Shown here: positions 10,913 through 21,076 of the stretch, piece after piece | Numbering within the stretch: the first letter of the stretch is position 1 | Layout of the letters: every line of letters begins with the position of its first letter | Source: Thermothielavioides terrestris NRRL 8126 | Lineage: Eukaryota; Ascomycota; Sordariomycetes; Sordariales; Chaetomiaceae | NCBI RefSeq assembly: GCF_000226115.1 | Contig: NC_016458.1 | Location: 3,630,001 to 3,694,000 of the forward strand | Reading direction: 5' to 3' | Length of the DNA stretch: 64,000 nt | Notes under the pieces: model-generated | Told to the model about the DNA's origin: nothing | Databases searched by the model: none | What the model saw: only the letters and a program-made list of their open reading frames with translations | Translations under genes and position numbers: made by a program

Positions 10913-11302
10913 GGTAGACGTTAAAGAGGTCCCGCTAAGACTAATTTCGGCCAATTGTCGGCAATGTTTTTATAGCCTTAGTACCCCGCCAAGACCGCCA
11001 AGCGGTTTGCACTATCGCCAAGGGTTAGTTCGCCGGGGGTATGGGGGGCGGCGCTAGCCCCCCGCTGGTTAGGGTGAGGGTTATAGTTAGGGTGAGGGTC
11101 AAGGTTAGGGTACAGGTTAACTTCGTTTTCTTTTTTTTCGATTTGGTTGAGGTTTCGCGAAGCTGTTGCTACGAGTCTTTGCAATTCTCGTTGTTGATGT
11201 TGCTCGAAGTCGTCACGGCCCCGCTTACCCCGTGGCGATTGTAAATACTTGTAAGCGGCAGTCTCCGAAATTAGTCTTGGCGGGACCTCTTTAACGACGA
11301 CC
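10913..11302 (-). mobile_element. Non-autonomous DNA transposon (MITE), copy 2, 390 bp, inverted
   Basis: Read on the minus strand, this copy has the same start, internal blocks, CCCTAA-like array and end as copy 1. It differs by scattered substitutions and small indels, and is clearly more divergent in the last third of the interior. It carries its own, different 8-bp duplication TTTCAGGC (10905-10912 and 11303-11310), so it is an independent insertion and not half of a single large palindrome. The two copies are separated by 83 bp of host sequence between their duplications. Confidence 0.88.
11067..11119 (-). repeat. Interstitial telomere-like array in MITE copy 2
   Basis: Degenerate TTAGGG-type units (GGTTAGGGTGAGGG and similar), the inverted equivalent of the array at 10607-10657. 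Confidence 0.8.
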
Positions 11303-11310
11303 TTTCAGGC
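11303..11310 (+). repeat. Target-site duplication of MITE copy 2, right (TTTCAGGC)
   Basis: Partner of 10905-10912. Confidence 0.85.
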
Positions 11311-14300
11311 ACCGCGAGGGAAGCACTGCAGTGCCCAGGGAGATCAAGGAACGGGCAATGCACCCAAGCGGGCGAGCTCGTCTCCTGCATACCTGATTAG
11401 GTACCTCCGCCAGGTATGTCGTTAGTTGGCGGCTCACTGTCGGCAGTTGGGCAGCCAACGTCCTCATTCCCAGTCGAGATTGCTACCTGTTTTCTACAAC
11501 TTAGCTGCCAGCTGCAGAGGGCATAACTAACTGCGCAAACAGCGAGGACGGATGACTACCTACTGTGTAGTTATGGATACTCCGGTCCATGGCGGACGCG
11601 AGCTGGGTTGGTGCGGCGCTTCTCCGGCCGTTCTTGGTGGTGCCCATTCCGCGGCTCGCGGCTTGCGCCTTCGGTGATTGGACATGAGGCAGTTCTCGAA
11701 CTGTGTGGATGCCAAGCTCAACGCTGTCCTGTGTGCGGATACTTGTAGGTATGGGCTGGAGGTCCACGACGAACCGCGGCTCCTGCCACAACAATCAGGG
11801 CCTGGCCTCGTTCTCATAAGCGCCATTTGGTTTAGGCCAACTGCCTAGATACGCGGTACGGCCGGGTGCCGGATCCGTGTGTTCGGCCCAGTTCTCGGTG
11901 GTGGGGGGCCGTTGATACCTCTGCGACCTATGTATAACTCCCTGGGTAGTGGACGGAGGAAAGCCGCCACCTTCACTGCTCGGCTTCAAAGTGAGACCGT
12001 GACCGTGTTCGGAGGAGTTACCGCCCGCCTCCTTACTATGTATGCCGCGTGTGCGGATCTCCGGCTCGTCCCCGGCCAGTCACAAAGCGAGAGTACCGAT
12101 CAGAATGGCAAGAGAACGGACGACTACAGTAGTGTGCTGTAGCCCACTGATGGAAACGGCATGTCGGCAAGAGTCGACTGATGGGGACCCCCACCCGGCC
12201 CGGTCAGGCGATCACATTGTCTCGCGGCTTTGATGGACACCGACCACCACAGGCACCGGTGAGCCTCGAAGCGCCGCTCGCGAGTACGTATAATAGTTAC
12301 ACTAGATCCCGCCAGCGCACACATTCCCGGCTCCAGAGTCGGGAACACTCCTCTACCGTCAAGAGCCGATGATCAACGCGAGACACGCATCCCTCCAACA
12401 TTAGGAAGAGCTGTTGCTAACTACCTAGCTCGAGGCTGCCAGAGAAAAACATGTATTCCGTACTCCGTACATAGTATGGCCCCGGTGGAACAAGCAGCAG
12501 CCAAAATGCTGAGCGATGGGTTGGCCCATGTTTCTGCTCAGCAAGCTCAACCCTGCGTATGCAGTTCGGGCGTGGTGTATCGATCAACCTGTGAAGCCTA
12601 CCGATGCTTGTGTGCAATGGAACGCATGCCCTCTGCCTCGCGTCATGAAGTAGGTGGAAAATACTATGTTATCGAGGTTTAAAGGCGGAAAAAAATAATG
12701 CGAGCAGTCTACCGGTGCTTATGAAGAGCATAGGCAGTCCGATAACTACCTACCTTCCTACCAAACTCCTGAGGCTCCTTTCTGGGCGCCCTCTTCTCGG
12801 TAACCGATGCAGGGTTGTGTGCGTGTGTGTGTGTTTGGGGGGGGGGGGGGGGGGGAGGGGGAAGCGGAGGACAAACACAGTATGTTCTCGAAAGGCAGCT
12901 CCTGCTTGACCTCCGCCGACCTGTTCTAGTGTACAAATATGAGACATGGCTGGAGCAGAAGTCGTAACTTGTGTACAACCTGGAAACATTTCATGATCTC
13001 GAAGACTTCCATCTTGGACTCAACAAGTCACCAGCCGCCTGCACTGAAGCACTGACGCCTGATACACAAGCGGGGCTTGATGCCAAGCCGCTTGTGAGCT
13101 ATTTTTGGCACACACATGTGTTGTGGTGTAACTAGCGGTGATGCCCCTCGTTGCGTGCCTCCCCACGACCCGCTTCGCCGGTCCCCATCCTCAGCTCGCC
13201 CGGTTCAATTGATGGCAGAGAGAAGCGCGCAGCGGATTCTTCGTCATCCAAAACTGAATGGTACTGTGTGCCCAGTAACGGTATACCCAACAATATTCTT
13301 GCCAGCAGCTGTCGGGAGCTTCCGGGCCAGAGGCTCCAGGGTCACAAAAGACACGCATCGTTGAGCCTCAGCTCTCGGTCATTGCGCCGACATCCAACAG
13401 CAGGCCGGGTTCCCCGGATTGGTACGTGCATTGGACACCTGCTGCATGAAAAACCGCGCTCTGCACCACGCTGTCCACACCTTCCCGCAGCATGCGTACT
13501 GTACACTCGGTATAGTTAAGCTTTGTCCCTGGCTCCCGCACCCGTTTCCAGCGCACCCGATCCCATCTGCGGGAGGGGACGCCCATCCCTCGACTGCCCG
13601 CTGCGGGGAAGCAAATGACGATCTTTCGCGGGGTCCCTCCCATCTCTTCACGTTGAAGGCGGTTATTTGGCCATCAGCTGCCGTGACTCTTGGATCCCGC
13701 CTCGTTTGTCATTAGCTTGCCGAGAGCTGCCAGAAGCTGACACTGATCGTCTCTGACCTACTCGGCGCTCATTTTGCTTTCTCCCCTCCCTGCTCTGCAA
13801 TCTGAGCGACCGACATCCCACCTTTGCATCGCGTGTGGTTATCGCTTGTCGCTTCTTGGAGCTGCCCCCCCCCTGGCCTCCCTTTCTGATTCCCAGTTAG
13901 ATATTCCGAGCTGCCTCGCGGCTGCTGTGAGTTTCATATTAGCCTACGTCGCGCGCGCTACCTGTCCTGCCAAGGGCCGAGATACCCAACCGTTCCTTGT
14001 CTCTTTCTTCCTGTCCTTCGACGAGACCACCAAGCATTAAGTCTCCAGCGACCTGTCCGCTCAGCCCCAGCCAAGTTGAGCCGACTCAACCCGCCCGCGC
14101 CCTCGACGTTCGCCGAGTCTTGTTCCCCTTCCCCCACCACGTTTGCTTCCCGCGACGACAGATCCCGCCCGACCTGCATCCGCCGCTCTCCGTGCCCTCA
14201 CACGCGCGCGCTCCTTCTCCCCGGGCAGAGCACGGTCGAAGTAGCGTCGGCTCGTCTCGCGCAAACCCCTCCCGTCCTCATTGCTCCTGTTACTACTGTT

Positions 14301-14360
14301 GCTTTTGGTATTTTGCGCCCACATTGCGGTTAGATTCGCGCCTTCACACCTGGACGCGAC
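11311..14360. other. Gene-free island, right part
   Basis: No acceptable gene. It contains one 11-mer copy (12453), a GT tract running into 19 G (12814-12861), and from about 13750 a pyrimidine-rich stretch that probably forms the promoter and long 5' leader of the gene at 14361. Confidence 0.6.
12814..12861 (+). repeat. (GT)n tract followed by G19-A-G5
   Basis: A TG/GT-rich stretch (12814-12836) continues directly into 19 consecutive G (12837-12855), one A and five G. It is potentially G-quadruplex or Z-DNA forming, and also a likely site of sequencing length error. Confidence 0.85.
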
Positions 14361-15514
14361 ATGGCAACCCCGGGCACGCAAGCGCCCGCATCGGAGCCGC
14401 TGGAGACCCTGGACGTGGTCGAGACGCCAACGTCGCCGTCGTCAGGCTTGGCCCGGTCCCGTTTTGAATTCGAAACTGGCAGGGGCAACGAGGGCACCAA
14501 GATCCTCATGGTCGAGTGGGATGACGTGGCGCCGAGGCAAGACGGCAGTTCCGAGCCACGAGCGGCAGGTAGCGACTGGGAAGTGTCATGGGAGGGCAAG
14601 GGGGACGTGCTTCCGATCCGCGATGTAGATCCCGATCCCGATAGCAACGCACACCGCATCTACTTCCTCCTCCCCCCGGGCGCACCTATTCCTGCACTGG
14701 TCAGCATCGCGCGCAAGGGCGGCAGTGGCGGAACCGGGAGCGAGGCGGGCATGATACTGCGGACCAAACCGATGCCAGCCATCTTCCCCGCGGAGTTGGC
14801 GAGCAAGCAGGACGCCGGCCGGCGCGGCGTGCTCCACACGATATGGGCAAGGTTGCGTCTGGCGGAGTTGCAGGCCGAGATTGCGGCCGAGATGAGGGCC
14901 AACGGCGAGAGCGTGGGCCTCGAGATGGCCTTGCAAGAGCGCCAATGGATTATCGACCACTTTGGGCTCGCGCCAGGCCTGGGCATGCCACGACCGACGA
15001 AGCTCCATATCCCACAGAGCTCAACGGGCCCAGCAAGCCCAAGGAGTCCCATGGGCGGCCGGTTGGGGGAGAAGCTTAGGGGCCTCAAGCTCGCAACCAG
15101 TCCCGCGGAACTAGCCGCTGGTAGTCAAGGTGTGTTCCAAGTCTTTCATGGCCCCGGCAGCCCTGCTTCAAGTGGTTCGTGAAGAACAATGTGGACCAAA
15201 GCAAAGATGGCGCCGGTTTGTCACTAACTGCACCCTTCTTCCGAACAGCTGCACAGAATACGCATACGGCACAGAAGCACCATCATACTGCGTCAGCACC
15301 CTCTGCTATCACGGGCGATTCTGTCTCCAGACCGGCGGCCTCGGGCGGTAGCGGCGGCCTCGCGTCCTTGGATGCCATGGTGGAGAGCGGTCATGCTGCG
15401 GCTCCTGCTCTCGCGGCCGCGGGGTCAGACGATACCAATGAGGAAGACTTGTTCGCTCTTCCTATGAGCCCTCGCAGCCCGGAGATGAAGAGGAGTCCCT
15501 TCAGCCTCTTATAG
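14361..15514 (+). CDS. Conserved fungal protein of unknown function
   Basis: Model: exon 1 14361-15129, intron 15130-15248 (GTGTGT...CGAACAG), exon 2 15249-15514; 344 residues. The join gives SQ-A-AQNTHT in frame. The N-terminal half looks ordered and conserved in style: ILMVEWDD near residue 50, WEVSWEGKGDVLP near 74, RIYFLLPPGAPIP near 101, then KPMPAIFP and a helical segment (VLHTIWARLRLAELQAEIAAEMRANGE). The C-terminal third is Ser/Pro/Ala-rich and probably disordered, ending MSPRSPEMKRSPF, which resembles SP/TP kinase sites. I do not recognise a named domain and assign no function. It is convergent with VPS37. Confidence 0.75.
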
Positions 15515-15941
15515 ATGCCTGTAGTGTCTACTCGTGGACACCGGGGGCCGTCGTTGACCCCGGGTTGCTCCCGGGCAGACTCCTTGGGGAGGAGGACAAG
15601 TATTGGCTGCCTTCGTATCGGAGCGCCGCTACGGAGTAGTCGAGACGGCGGGGTGTCTTAGTTGACAGAAAGTAATTGTATGGGGTAGAGAGGGTGTTAA
15701 AAACCTTCCCCTGAGGGCCAGTCGGCTGACCACTTAGATAATCATTAACCAACTACGCTTGGCCATTATGCTGGCCGAGTGACCGACCGTTCCTCCACGC
15801 GTGGATTGTGCCTTCTAATCGTATTACACTGTTTTGGGCCTGTCCATACCCTCTTGCCCGGTGCGGGCCCCTTATCCGGGCTCCACTGGCAACTGTTCCC
15901 CCTTCCCAACACACCCCGAACCTTCTTACCTGACCGCTCCA
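15515..15941. other. Convergent 3' region
   Basis: Between the stops of the 14361 gene and VPS37. Nothing notable. Confidence 0.6.
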
Positions 15942-16748
15942 CTACCGCCAGCCACCTACACGGCCCTCGTCCCACCTCTCCTTCCTCTCCTGCCGCAAAT
16001 AATACAGCTTCTTTGCCTCCCTGTACCGCCTGACCCAGTCGCTCACCTCGCGCTCCGTCGCCAGGGCGCCGTCTCCCCCGCCATCGAGAAAGCTCTCCTC
16101 GAGCGCGTCGCACACCCCTTCCTGCTCGGCCACGCCCTGCGCCAGGCGCTGGTACAGGCTGGCGGGCGCGAAAGGCGCCAGGGCGTGGTCCATGTCGGCC
16201 TGCTTGGCGCGCCACTGCCGCTCCAGCGCGTGGGTCGACAGCAGCTGCGCCTGGGCGGCCGTCCGCTGGTGGGCGAGACGAGCCTCGAGGTCGAGCAGCT
16301 GAGCCGCGCGCTCCATGTTCTCGGCCAGCGCCGCCTGCAGCGCGCCGTGCGACGCCCTCAGCGACGGGTGGATCGTCCGCGGGGAGTGCGTTAGCGCCGT
16401 GAGCAATGCCGGGTCCGAGAGGATGTCGGCCAGGTCCTGTTTGCTGAGACCGGCGCGGCAGGGAAGACGAGCCGGCGAGTCAGCCGAGAACAACGCTTCT
16501 CCGTGGTGGGGTGCCCTGACAACTTACGACTTGTCCTCGAGGAACTTGGGGAGCCACCGATCACCAGGATCCGCAATGTCCTGCGATTGCGCGGCGTGCT
16601 CCTCTGCCGCCGCGGGCATGCCCGTTATCGGTTCAGGCAATGGCGGGACCGGCGGTAATGACCCGCTGGCGGCCGTGCTCATCCGGCTTACATCGTGGCT
16701 TCCTGGTGGCTTTGGGGGCGGCGCAGGCGATGGCGTGTGCGCATACAT
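15942..16748 (-). CDS. VPS37: ESCRT-I subunit VPS37 (Mod(r) domain)
   Basis: Component of the ESCRT-I complex that sorts ubiquitinated membrane proteins into multivesicular endosomes. Model: exon 1 16748-16528, intron 16527-16444 (GTAAGT...GTCTCAG), exon 2 16443-15942; 240 residues. A proline-rich N-terminus leads to WLPKFLEDKS-KQDLADILSD across the splice site. A helical Mod(r) domain (about residues 75-235) follows, with LLDLEARLAHQR and the terminal SDWVRRYREAKKLYYLRQERKERW typical of fungal VPS37. The start is MYAHTPSP, the first ATG in the frame; the frame stays open upstream without an ATG, so a further 5' exon is not excluded. Confidence 0.85.
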
Positions 16749-17358
16749 GGCTCTCGATCCTCGGGCCGCAACCCTCGGCTCACCGTTTCCCACTTACTGT
16801 CCTCCTCGAGTAGGGGGCCGCTGCGCAACGTGCGATCTGCGGTGTCGTTAGACCTGTTGGTATTTCCCAGGTTGTTGTGGAGTAACATGGATTCAGGACG
16901 GCATTTGTGTTCAGGTACGGAATACTCAGGTAATTCAAAGCCGGGAGGTGTTCCAGGTTGTGTTTTGGGCGGGGGAGGGGCACTCTCTCGGGGCTCAATC
17001 CCGTTAGTTACACATTACATGGGCAGGTAATTAACGCCGCTCCAGGTAACTACGGTAATCAAGCATCAAAACACACTTGCTCTCTCACTCATGCACACCG
17101 GCTAGGAAAATGCGTAAAACAGTCTGGACAGGCTAGAGCCCTTGGCAACAAGCGATTCAAAACTTGCCTTTTCTACGTAGTTCACGTCACGGCCATTTCA
17201 CACATGAGTTGGAGAATATCGCGCGGGGCTAGGGAGGCACCAAGGGGTTTGCACTCATCAAGCCAAGATACCTGTCTTGTTTACCAGCCTTCAAACACAA
17301 TAACGAGATAGAGAAACGCCTGCTCGTGCGGAATCCCCCCACACGCATGGTCTTCAGT
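16749..17358. other. Intergenic, VPS37 promoter / ABP1 3' region
   Basis: Holds one exact GTACGGAATAC (16915-16925). No gene seen. Confidence 0.6.
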
Positions 17359-19915
17359 CTATGAGTCGAGCTGCACGTAGTTTGCTGGGAAGAGACCGGA
17401 CGCTCCACCGTAGTGACCGAACCACCAATCCTCGTCCGGAAACTCCAGGTTTGTAATCTTGGCTCCCTCGGGAAAGCTTAGTTCTGTGCCGGCACATGTT
17501 AGTAACGCGTGTCGACTGAGAGGGCCAGGCTAGGGGTGGTGAGCAGGCGGCGACGAACCATTGTCTTCTGCAGCCTCATAGTCAAATTGTGCTGTCGCCG
17601 TGGGTCCCGCTGCGACATGCTCAGGCTCGTCGGGCACTGCGGGGGCTGCCGCCGGAGCCGGGGCCGGGGCAGGGGCCGGCGCCGGCGCCGGCGCTGGCTG
17701 GGCAGCGGACCTTTCGTCGTCGTCAACAAGTTCGACGTAGTTACTCGGGAACAGGCCGGTCTCGCCCTGAGCGTTGGTACCCATCCACCAATCATCGTCT
17801 ACCATCTCGATATTGGTGACATATTCGCCTTCCCGGAGCTCAATCTCATTGTCCTCGGCCTTCTCGTAGTCGTATTGAATCAGCGCCCTCCTACCGCCAG
17901 ACGCACCAGTGGCTGCAGGCCCGCTGTCTGCGGCATGGGTCGCTGCGCTGCTGGCCACGGCGGCGACGGCGGCTGCCGCAGCTCGCGGATCGTTAGACTC
18001 TCGCTCAGTCGGGAGTTCCTCTTCCTTGGGCAGCTCCTCCGGGACGGGCACCGGTCGTGGAGGCAGTCTCTCGGCCGGAGGCTCCATCGCAGGAGCGGCA
18101 CTCCGGGGGACAGGCATCGCAACCCGGACAGGCGACGACTCGCGCTCTTCGTAGTTGCGCGACGGGATAGATGGGGGCGCTTCTGCCTCCTTTTCCTCTT
18201 CCTCTTCCTGATTTGCAGCAGCCGGACGAGAAGAAAGGCCGGGAAGAGCAAAACCGCCAGCAGGCCGGGTCTCCGACGGCAGCGGCGGCGGTGCTGGTTC
18301 GTCCTCAACGGGAGCAGCAACGCTCCGGGCGGACCGGGTAGTCGTGCCCATAGGCGCGGCGTCCTTGAACCTGTCGCGTAACGCCGAGACACCCGCAGCG
18401 CCTGCCACGGGTTGCTCCGGCTCCGGCTCCGGCTCCGACCGCTCGGTTCCTCCCGTCTTTTGCTTCTCCACGCCTCCTCGACCATACGTCGTGGTCTGTA
18501 CAGGTGCCCAGGTTTTACCCGAATAGCCACTCTTCCACTCGCTACCGCTCTTCTGGGCTGCGATGGGCGACGTCACTGGCGGAGATACGGTATTCCCGGC
18601 CGCGCCGCCTTGCCTGGCTTTCTTCTCAGCCCAGAGCTGAGCTGGGGTTTTGCCGTCCTGGTCAGCAAACGTCCGGCTAGCGGCACCAACAGGCGGCGGG
18701 GCAGGCATCGACGGAGCACCAAAGCCCAGGCCCACGGGGGTGGGAGCCTTGGTTCCGGTGAAGGGCGTGCCGCCAAATGCTTTCGCAACCTTGGGCTTGG
18801 GCAGCTCGGTAAGCCGTTCCGATTGGGTAAAGGCAGCGCTGCGTTCGGCAAGGCTCTTGGGCTGTGCCGGCTCGGCCTCGGGCTCGGTAGGGCGCTGCTG
18901 AGCTCTTGCACGGATGGCAGCAATATCCACCTTACCCACAGGCTCGTAGGCGCCCTTGACCACCGTGGGACGGTCATCCTGTGAGGCCTGGGCCCTGAGC
19001 GCAGCGATGTCGACCTTGCCCACCGGTTGGTAACCCCCCTTGACGATATCGCTCGGCCGGTCGTCCGGCTTCGACGGCCCGTTGAACCGCGAGTCGTCAT
19101 TGTTCCTGCGCAGGGCCGCGATATCCACTTTTGTCGGCTTGTAAGCCGGCTCGACCTTCTCCAGTTCGGTACGTGTGACCGGCGGTGCGTCGGCGCCCCA
19201 GCCGTCATCGTCGGTATGCTCAGGTCTCCGGTTGCGTGCGGCTGCCGGCGGATTGAAGGAGCTCCCGGACACGGACGTTGTCGGGGTGAACACGGGTTTC
19301 TTAGCGACCGGAGGAGGCGCCGCCGCGGGGGTGGGAGTGGAGCCCCCCGCAGAGTATTTAGCTCCCGACGCATCGGCGACCTTTTGCATGATATCTTCTG
19401 GCGCGAGGTCGGCGTCGGAGCGCGCTGTGATCTGGACATGATATCCGTGAAGAACCTTGGACACAGCGGCAACGTGGCTCGTGAAGTAGCCCTTGGTGCG
19501 CTCCGGGACGCCGCCGCCGCACCAGGCGATGAGGACATTCTTGGGAAGGCCGGTGTTCGGATCCTTGACTCTCACGAAAGCAAACTGGATGCGGCCTTCG
19601 TTGAACTCTTCCACAAGCTCGGCGAGTTCGCCATCTGCAGACGGGAGAGGGCCCGGTTAGCAAGGCACACGGGCCGTCGGCGACGCCGGGAACCAGCGGG
19701 GCAGCATCGTCGCACTCACCACCAGTGCTCTCGACCTTCAGAATGCTCTCTTTCGCACCGGTGTTCTGGAACGCATTCAGCAGCGGCGCCTGCACTGTAA
19801 ATAGCGCCCAGCGCGCTGCGGTCGGCGAGGTCGACGAAAGGGCAGGGCCATTGATGACGCCCTGGTAGCTGCTTTTGATCGAGGGACCGTTTATTGATAG
19901 ATTTAGCGACGCCAT
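17359..19915 (-). CDS. ABP1: Actin-binding protein ABP1 (ADF-H plus two SH3 domains)
   Basis: Cortical actin-patch adaptor that links Arp2/3 activation to endocytosis. Model: exon 1 19915-19720, intron 19719-19635, exon 2 19634-17559, intron 17558-17484 (branch CTAAC), exon 3 17483-17359; 798 residues. The N-terminal ADF-homology domain (residues 1-140: SYQGVINGPALSS, FNEGRIQFAFVRVKDPNTGLPK, LIAWCGGGVPERTKGYFTSH) is followed by a long Pro/Ala/Glu-rich linker. The linker carries at least four PTKVDIAALR or VGKVDIAALRAQ-type acidic/basic repeats (about 180-275), as in Arp2/3-binding linkers. Two C-terminal SH3 domains follow: IQYDYEKAEDNEIELREGEY...GLFPSNYVEL, and AQFDYEAAEDN-ELSFPEG...GLFPANYVQLDS. 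The second SH3 is only complete when the last intron is removed. An Ala-Pro dipeptide run separates the SH3 domains. Confidence 0.93.
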
Positions 19916-20719
19916 TGTATTGTCGGTCCTCGCGTCGCTACGTGAGGGAGACACAAATAGAAGAGGAATAGAAAACCAAGGAAAGACGGGAACCAACGAT
20001 CGAGAGCCTGCTGGTTGACTCCGAGGAATGTTGAATTTTCAGTGTGAGGACGGGAACAGAGGCCTGGGAGGGAGCTCTCCAGCGGACGTCGAAAGAGGCT
20101 GTGCAAGAGCAGTGGAGGTTCCAGGATATTGGCGGGGCTTGGCGCCTGGGGCAAAGAGGTAACATACCTTACCTTACCGAAGGTAGCGAGGTATCCACAG
20201 CTCCGGAAAGGTAAGGTACCTTCTAGGTACCTCCTCTACGCCTGCCCTGGGCTAAGAGACTGCCAGGAGCTGAGGGAGGATTCCATACCTGCCGTAGGTC
20301 ATAAGATGACGCTTGTGCAATGGAAGACAACCTGGAAGTCGAGTGTTTGGTTTCTCGGACAAATCTCGAGGATCCACGACGGCTTGGATTCCCCAAGATC
20401 GGCACCCCGGCCACCCCGGGACTCGACTGCATCCACTGGCTCGCTACACTTGAACAGCAGTCAGGTTGGCATCGCAGGCTGGCCAGCTCTTCTGCGTCCG
20501 AGGTGGTGCGTTTCACACATCTAGGAAACAAACACGGTGTTGCGCTAAGTTCAATATTGAAGTGCAGACTGCTCAACCCCAGACGCTGGAAGCAAAATCC
20601 ATGGTCTCTTACTATTACAGGGCGCCAGCCATTGTCAACTCCCGTGTCCTCGACGCAACGCGAAACCATGAATGAATGTCCTGGTACCTCCAATCCCTCG
20701 GTGCTTCCCATAACCACTC
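19916..20719. other. ABP1 promoter region with TACCT cluster
   Basis: Between ABP1 (start) and the CYSTM gene (stop), both minus. A cluster of ACCTTACC/GGTAAGGTACC/AGGTACC units lies at 20162-20242. No gene. Confidence 0.6.
20162..20242. repeat. TACCT/AGGTA palindromic cluster
   Basis: Repeated CTTACCTTACC, GGTAAGGTACC and TAGGTACCTCC units, about 240 bp upstream of the ABP1 start. Comparable clusters occur at 21700-21800, 42030-42250 and 46510-46560, always intergenic. Confidence 0.7.
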
Positions 20720-21076
20720 TCAGCAGCATTCCATGCAGCACTCGCAGCAATCAGCGCAGCATTCGCAGCCTTCCTCGCACACGAAGCAGCAGCATAGCGC
20801 CGCCAGACAGGCCTTGAGGCAGCCGTCGCCGCCGCCCCCGTGATGGCGTGGTTGCTCCTGGTATTGCATTGGGCCTTGGGGCGGGTAGTAGCCCTGTTGG
20901 GGTGCCGGGCCGGGATAAGCCTACGGAAAAGAGCCGCCGCATCAGCAGGTCTGGTCGGGAAGAGGTCTTGCGGGAACGACACTTACAGGCTGGGGGTACT
21001 GCGGGTAGCCCTGGGGCGGGGGCCCACCGTGATAGCCTTGCGGCGGACCTTGCTGGTAATACTGTTGCGCCGACAT
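20720..21076 (-). CDS. Small cysteine-rich tail-anchored protein (CYSTM-like)
   Basis: A 96-residue protein not evident as one open frame. Model: exon 1 21076-20987 (30 codons), intron 20986-20921 (GTAAGT...TCCGTAG), exon 2 20920-20720. The N-terminal two-thirds is a Gln/Gly/Pro/Tyr-rich repeat (YYQQGPPQGYHGG, GYPQYPQP, GYYPPQGPMQYQ), like rhodopsin-tail or CYSTM proteins. The C-terminus is GCLKACLAALCCCFVCEEGC followed by further Cys pairs, ending MECC: a hydrophobic, palmitoylation-prone CYSTM module with about 15 Cys. Family members sit in membranes and are linked to stress tolerance. The role here is inferred only from composition and architecture. Confidence 0.8.

Noticed and set aside
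10607..11119. Chromosome end or telomere
   Set aside because: The CCCTAA-like units are degenerate, short, and internal to a transposon with genes on both sides.
10432..11302. One large 871-bp palindromic transposon
   Set aside because: Each half has its own complete terminal repeats and its own 8-bp duplication of different sequence.
17509..18381. 290-codon plus-strand frame
   Set aside because: Antisense to ABP1 exon 2 in GC-rich sequence. Arg/Gly-rich with no recognisable fold.
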